A stretch of DNA of 64,000 bases from the NCBI GenBank assembly GCA_963969495.1, contig OZ018329.1, positions 70,842,959-70,906,958 on the forward strand. The letters run 5' to 3'. Source of the stretch: Ceratothoa steindachneri. Its lineage: Eukaryota; Arthropoda; Malacostraca; Isopoda; Cymothoidae. Below, piece after piece: positions 58,391 to 64,000 of the stretch. The position numbers were made by a program, and so were the translations under genes. The notes below the pieces were generated by a model that made no database searches, had not been told where the DNA came from, and saw nothing but the letters and a program-made list of their open reading frames with translations. Numbering within the stretch: the stretch's first letter is position 1; the number at the start of each line of letters is the position of its first letter.

Positions 58391-59800
58391 GGAAGACCTA
58401 ATTTTTAACTCTGTTAAATATTATCATTGCTTTGAAAAGTTTCTTCATGACAACTGTAAACTTCCTACTCTAGGTAACTTCGATAGATTTAGGTTGGAAT
58501 TTTCCGAATTAGCTCACTACTTTTATCACAGGTTTAAAAATTTAAAATTTGCCTCACTCATGTTTACAAAAAATGATACAGCTATATTAAAAAATCTATC
58601 ACAAAACCAGACAAAGGTAGTGGTGTCGTTCTTATGAATCGAACTGATTATGTCAACAAAATGTTTAATCTTTTAAACCATCGTGACAATTTATTCCCAT
58701 TCAGATTACTTATAAAAAATTAACAATGCATTTTGAAGATAAAGTAAATAGATTCCTATTAAATCTTCAGACCTCAAAAGTCATAGATCATTCCACTTAT
58801 GAAACTCTCTTTGCTAGTGGCTGTGGCCTGGGTCTTCTTTATGGACTACCAAAGCTGCACAAACCAGCCATCCCGCTTAGATCCCCATACTTGCCTCGTA
58901 TTCGCTTCCAACCTATAAAATCGCGAAATACTTAGTCAATCTCCTTTCAACCTTTAGCACCAAACCAGTATACTATAAAAGATAGTTATTCCTTTGCTCA
59001 AGAAATTCTCCGACAAATGTTTGACGCATCCAAATTTCTCGTAAGCTACGATGTGTCCTCGTTATTCACAAACATACCAGTTAACCAAACCATAGATATT
59101 ATTTTAGAATCTGCATTTCAGAATTGCAACACTTTCCACAACTTTACAAGAGACAAATTCAAACAATTTTTACGAATGGTGTTTAAAGAAGGTATATTTT
59201 CTTACGATGGAAATAGTTTTCAACAGATAGATGGTGTAGCAATGGGTTCGCCCATTGCACCCATTGCAGCAGATATCTTTATGAAAGATTTTGAGCAGAC
59301 CAAATTTCAAGCTTGCCCTTCGTCACTCAAGCCATTATTCTACAGAAGATTTGTAGACGACTGCTGTGCAGTATTTGATAGCCAGGACCAGGCGTACTAG
59401 TTTTTTAATTATCTCAATTCCATTCATCCTAATATTAAATACACTGGAAACTGAAAAAGAAAACTATCTCCCTTTTTAAAACATTTTAATTAAAAAATCA
59501 AATCAAGACTTAACAACATCTATATATAGAAAAACTACGTTCAATAATATAGATACAAATTTCTATAGTTTTTGCGACTTATCATATAAACTGAGCTCCA
59601 TCAGGGCACTCATCTGTCGTGGCTTTCACCTTTCATCTTCATTCTCTCTAATGCATGAAGAATTTAATTCCTAAGATCCTATTTCAAGAATAATTGCTAT
59701 CTCCTGTGAGTAGGAAATACCCTTATTTGTTTCAATTGGCGTTTTTGTAAGCGAAGAGCAGAAATCGAAACTAACAAGGCTAAAGTTACTAGAATACGGA
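58391..59800 (+). pseudogene. Penelope-like element reverse transcriptase
   Basis: Opens with EDLIFNSVKYYHCFEKFLHD, a frameshift into DKGSGVVLMNRTDYVNKM (58615), then LLYGLPKLHKPAIPLR (58840), KFLVSYDVSSLFTNIPVNQT (59026, catalytic Asp), DGVAMGSPIAPIAADIFM (59230) and YRRFVDDCCAVF (59340, VDD box), then in shifted frames SIYRKTTFNNIDTNFYSF and LICRGFHLSSSFSLMHEE (about 59520-59660). This is the telomerase-related RT of Penelope elements. It has several frameshifts and a stop at 59398, and lacks a GIY-YIG domain. Different subfamily from 16318-17011. Confidence 0.85.
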
Positions 59801-59820
59801 ATAGCTAAGCGCGGATCCAA

Positions 59821-59854
59821 GGGGGGTGGGGGTGATAGGGGGCCGAAGCCCCCC
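59821..59854. repeat. G-run region with inverted C-run
   Basis: GGGGGG, GGGGG and GGGGG runs followed by CCGAAGCCCCCC. Could form a G-quadruplex or a GGGGGCC/GGCCCCC-type hairpin. Reason for its presence unknown. Confidence 0.5.
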
Positions 59855-60501
59855 AATTTCAGAGCCGTTTATATTTATATTTTTTTCTAAGCCTTACTTT
59901 TATTCTGCTATTAAGAAACAGTTATGTAATATATTTAATATATATAAAACAGTTTTTAACCCATCGCAATCAAATTTATCTTATATGATACATGTCTAAA
60001 ATAGAAGTAAATCTCAAAAATAATGATTAAATTCAGTATTATTTATACCTTAACTGACGTCCAAAAACTAAAATTCATAATTTCCTAATGTGTGAAAAAA
60101 AAATTAGATGTGATAGAGTTGGTGCTCGCTCCTTTATGAGATGCTGTTATTTAGCATTTTGTGGGTGGGTTTTGACAGATGAGGAAGGCCTTTGATAGGT
60201 AGGCCCTTGTGGCTTTTGTCATCCGTGAAATTATGTTATATTATCATCAATGCTGTGGAAGAGGACCATTCTTCGTTCGCCCTTGTCTCAGACTCCTCAG
60301 AGGGAGGAATTCCGGTTAGGCCTCCCGGGTTTTTATGCTGGACCCGCCACTGGGAATAGCGTTAAGTATAACAATAACGTCATAACTATTAGTTAGATAT
60401 GAACGAGAAATAGTTCTCACAAGTGGTATAAGAAATGGAGTAAAGCGTTAGACAACGATTAAGATACAGAACCAACGCAACTTATAAACAGGGCTAATAC
60501 T

Positions 60502-60534
60502 ATAATAATAATAATAATAATAATTATTATTATT
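60502..60534. repeat. (AAT)n microsatellite
   Basis: Eight or more AAT units running into ATT units. Confidence 0.9.
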
Positions 60535-60786
60535 TATAATGCGCCCTTCAGGGCTGTTAGCCCTCACATAGCGCAAGTTGTGTAGCGAGTGTAGAGAAAG
60601 GGTGTTTTTGGGTTTGTGCCTCACTTTTGTTTCACTTATATTTAGTCTTAGAATATTTTTTTCTTTTACTTTTCTTAGAAAAGGAACTGAATATAAATCG
60701 AAATTAATTAAAAATACTTTTCCTTTTCCTGCGGGATATTTGCACCCATTATCTACTTTACGCGCTACATTGAGTTCTACACACTT

Positions 60787-60922
60787 ATAAATAAATAAAT
60801 AAACATAAATATATAAACATATAAATAAATAAATTAACAAAAATAAATACACATATAAATAATTAAATAAACATAAATAAATAAAGAGAAACAGAGAGAG
60901 AGAAAGAGAGAGTGTGTGTGTC
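60787..60922. repeat. (AAAT)n then (GA)n and (GT)n
   Basis: AAAT-type units with interruptions to about 60884, then GAGAGA and GTGTGT. Possibly the tail of an unrecognised retroelement to the left. Confidence 0.75.
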
Positions 60923-62869
60923 CGTAAATGAGGTAGAAGAAGACAAGACTATTTCATTTAAAAAAAATCACTGACTCTAAAACAAGTAAAGAAATAACGT
61001 CAAATAAATGGTGCAGAAATAACGTTGATGCGCGTAGACCTCATTGTATCAGGAAACTGCTTGAAGTTGAAGTATTTAAGTACAATTATGATAGTACTCT
61101 ATCATAATAGCTTTTAAATTGCTACCTTCAAGGGGGTTCCCACATGTCCTAGTATGATAGCAGATCGTGAGGGGCCACCTTTGTGTAAAGGAACACCCAC
61201 CAGTCCGAGAAGCCAAGCCAGCGTCCTGTGTAAGGAGCATATGCAGAGTCCATTTCGGTGAACAGTCTGGCGTCATCACCCGTGACGCAACAGTAAAGAT
61301 TTACACAGCGTGATAGCAACTCGTTAAAAAGGCGCTCCTTGAAGCAGAGCAATGACCCTTTTTTAATTGGATTGATCCAAATAATTTTACCAATCAACTG
61401 TGGAAAATTTTTATTTATAAAATGTTGAAGTTCCAATTTCATTATTAGGATTATGTGTCCCAAATAGATGACACTTACGATAACGCATTTTCAGCAACAT
61501 TATATACTGGGTTGTATGCAATATATTTTATGTTAATAAATCTGTTAATAAACATTTAAAACTGACTGCTGTGGATATCGATTTGCAGAAAATTATTATT
61601 TAAATTGCCTAAATTGTAAGCACGGTTCTGTTGAGGCTTGTGGTTTGTTTGTGCTCTCTCTTCTTCTCGGTCTTGTAACTATGGGGCACAACGTCAAGGC
61701 GATCAGGCAGTCGGCGCAACGGAATCCTTCTTGGGGAGAAAGGACTGCCTGTACTATGGTACACGGTGCAATCTGACGCTAAATGATGATTCTTGCAAGG
61801 GGCTCGATCGTGGATGAAGGCGGTGATCCTCAGTGATTCACAGCAATTCAACGTAATTCGATTGCCCGTCTTCGAAACCCGGTACAACACAGTGGCGGAG
61901 AGTCAAAGGAGCTGTATGGCTTTAGCTTTATTCTAAATACAGGAAATGCTCAGAATGCTTTAATCTAAAGCTTACAAGGGTTTTATATGGAGAAGGAGGG
62001 GACTCGCCTCCAAAGGTGTTTACCAATAGGATATTTCTTAAGGAGGAGCTATGGTCTAGTTTAATGGAAGTCTTCCAATCCTATATTACGTGGGAGGAGT
62101 TTTCACAAGTTTTTTAAGTGGATCGACCAATGTTAACATAAGAAGGGCAGGTTTTTAATTTTTTTTCGACGAGTGGGCGAGCTTATAACAGATCTAACAG
62201 TATAACAGATTCCTAAGCATTTTCTCAGCAGTGTTTCGTTAATTTTGTTTACATGATTCTTGTATCAATACCCTCAAGAAAGGTAGAAAGATTAATTTAA
62301 AAAAATATTGAACCCGAGAGAGTAGGATATGGAGAACATCTGAGATCTTACATTATTTGGGTTATGGCGCGGTAGACGGCGAAAATTTGCTGTTGCATCG
62401 TCTATGATCAAAAAATCAATTACAGAGTTGTGCTATACATGAGAGTCTGGAATAAACACAGCTGAGCTTTGAAAACAAAATGTAACTTTTTTCAACTACT
62501 AAAAGTGTCATTCGTATCCGTCTATCTACTATCTATCGATCCTTCTGGCTATTGAATTATATACAAATGTGTTTTCTGAATATGGAAGTGAAAGGCGGGC
62601 TTTCGGTTTCATCTAACTATACTATAGTTACTTCCTTTTGTTAAAGCACTTGACAGTTCGATAATGTTAAAATGGTGTTTACTTTGGATTTTGGGGAATA
62701 AAAACTAAAATAATTACTGGAAAAAGTTGTGGTGGTGTGGGGGGCCCCCAAATGAAATTATGCTTAGTGCCTCATAAAGGTTTGGCCCAGCCCTGGTGTC
62801 CTGAGATTCTTTATGTACATATAAGGGAGTGAAATTTAGGTTTTCTCTTGCTCATACTATGCCGGTTTT

Positions 62870-63470
62870 TTTAGCAATATGACCTACCCTTTTCCCTTTC
62901 AGACATTGCATTAATTTTGCTATATCTCTAACTCTTGTTTCTATTCTTATCCATGTCTTTAATTTATGGTCTCTTAAAGTTGTTACTAACAGGTGTCGTT
63001 CCATTTTTCTCTAAGTTATCGTCCGTTTCTTTGTTTCTTGTGTTCAGTATCCAAGTTTCACTGCAATAATTTAAGAGAGGCAAGATCCATTGATCTATGT
63101 TGCTTCAGAAGATAGAATTAAGTTTTCCTATTGCTCTGCAGTCTATTGACGTTCTTTAATTTGTGTTCTTTTCCATGTTCCAAACAGGGACCACAAAACT
63201 TTGCCTGTCATTGAATCTGATCGTCAATCCTAAATGCTCCATCTTCTGCAAATTTGATATATATTTTCTTCTTACAAAGTCTAGCTTGTGATAATTATGT
63301 TATCATTGACTGTAATTCAATGACATTAATATCTTTTACTGATTCTCATTCGCTTTTGTTTCTGTCAAAAGTCCTAAAAATATCTTCAAGCATTGCTGTA
63401 AACCATTTGGGGGATATGGAATCCGCCTGTATTTCGCATTTTTTCTTTGTATCTTATTACTGACCGAGTG
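62870..63470 (-). pseudogene. LINE fragment (RTE-like 'endonuclease-RT'), RT end and C-terminus
   Basis: Minus strand: QADSISPKWFTAMLEDIFRT (about 63400, the Q(G/A)D-SP turn), a degenerate palm, ILPLLNYCSETWILNTRN (63060), then after a frameshift MERHLLVTTLRDHKLKTWIR, TRVRDIAKLMQCLKGKRVGH (63000-62880). This matches the MER..L...LRD..R...IR..T.V.DI....KW.W.GH C-terminus common in arthropod LINE proteins. The palm FADD is not recognisable. Family assignment tentative. Confidence 0.6.
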
Positions 63471-64000
63471 TAGCTAAGTGACGCTGTTGCGCGAGTTCAT
63501 CTCTAGGAGAGTACTCAGTTTAGGTTAGGTTAATTTCTTGTGTCTGTAGTGCTCTTAAATATGAATGGTTACTAAGTGGGGAGCTTTTCATAGTCTAGGA
63601 ATGCCATGTAAAGAAGCCCTTTTTTATTCATTTGTTCTATGCAAGCAACAATTGTTGAAGAGTTTGCAGATGATCATGAGAACTAATAAAGGTACATATC
63701 AAACCAGTCTGTTATGATGAATGATTGCACTCCAGTGTTTGCGGTAGACTGTTGATTAAAATTTGGGGAATATTTTAAATTCTGCTTTGATGACAGTTAT
63801 TAGCGTGTTGCTTCTTAAAGTCTTTCTTGTGGCCTTTTTTTTTTAAAAAAAAGGAAGTACTAACGCAAGCGTTTGACTATGACATTGAAATCTTACTTTC
63901 ATCAAACCTTTTGTAAACTGACTACTTGCATGTCAGCAATACCTCGCCCCCCCTCCCACCTTTAGAAAATTGATTGTAACCCTATCCATCCCAGGTGTAT
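63471..64000. other. Terminal region without recognised feature
   Basis: Includes a T10A8 palindromic run (about 63835-63853), TTTAGGTTAGGTTAA (63515) and a C-run near 63948. No gene seen. Confidence 0.4.

Larger units (their letters stand above)
59856..62860. other. 3 kb without recognised gene
   Basis: AT-rich, with simple repeats (see separate entries), a GC-richer patch at 61640-61900 and GGACCCGCCACTGGG near 60344. The short open frames show no domain I recognise. Some segments (60543-60600, 61600-61910) look like repeat elements but I cannot classify them. Confidence 0.4.

Noticed and set aside
61600..61910. LTR-like or gene fragment
   Set aside because: Composition differs from its surroundings, but there is no second copy, no TG/CA ends and no coding motif.
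63515..63530. Arthropod telomere repeat (TTAGG)n
   Set aside because: Only two units here, and the GGTTAGGTTAG at 22550 lies inside coding sequence of H1.

Overview
The window is eukaryotic, most likely from an arthropod or another protostome invertebrate. It has a GT-AG intron, long (TA)n microsatellites, tRNA-derived SINEs, mariner/Tc1 transposons, Penelope-like elements, a Ty3/gypsy copy and many APE-type non-LTR retrotransposons. No single-copy host gene, rRNA, functional tRNA or CRISPR is recognisable. Almost all coding sequence is decayed transposon sequence, with one intact exception at 27.4-33.4 kb.

Layout. From 1 to 40 kb there is a dense nest of one group of Jockey/CR1-like non-LTR elements, labelled N1-N7 and H1-H3. 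The group has ORF1 with an RRM-like region and three CCHC knuckles, and ORF2 with an APE endonuclease and reverse transcriptase (RT) but no RNase H. N1 (1-583) and N2 (600-5432) are on the minus strand; N3 (6136-10545) and N4 (10.6-16.3 kb) on the plus strand. A Penelope GIY-YIG fragment follows (16.3-17.0 kb), then N5 (17.1-21.4 kb, minus). H1 (21.5-23.8 kb) and H2 (24.8-27.1 kb) are minus-strand ORF1-only copies. A GC-rich I-clade element, I1 (27350-33441), with intact ORFs and a 12-bp target duplication, sits inside a plus-strand remnant, N6. H3 (34.4-36.5 kb) is a third ORF1-only copy, and N7 (36.6-40.2 kb) is a decayed two-ORF copy. From 40 to 46 kb there are palindromes and SINEs with (TA)n tails, a Tc1/mariner-like transposon with about 120-bp inverted ends set in a (TA)n tract, and an internally deleted mariner whose sister copy lies at 24 kb. 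N8 (46.0-48.8 kb) is another decayed non-LTR copy. A Gmr1-like gypsy that has lost its integrase lies at 49.4-53.2 kb. A spliced, promoter-bearing but frameshifted gene of a probable RNase H-fold transposase family lies at 53.4-56.3 kb. From 57.1 to 59.8 kb come more TA-flanked palindromes, a SINE and a Penelope RT. A LINE C-terminal fragment lies at 62.9-63.5 kb.

Main discovery candidate. The ORF1 5' ends of H2 and H3, and in degraded form N5 and a stub beside the Penelope fragment, begin with a copy of the histone H2A/H4 N-terminal tail. H3 reads MSGRGKGGKVK, identical to the first 11 residues I know for arthropod H2A. It lies in the same frame as ORF1 sequence conserved between H2 and H3. 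H1-H3 carry ORF1 but no ORF2, and the two best-preserved copies share an A-rich 3' region. They therefore look like half-LINEs (compare mammalian HAL1 or Drosophila HeT-A) that would need RT from partners such as N5 or N7. Several minus-strand copies lie head to tail, each with the same 5' boundary motif.
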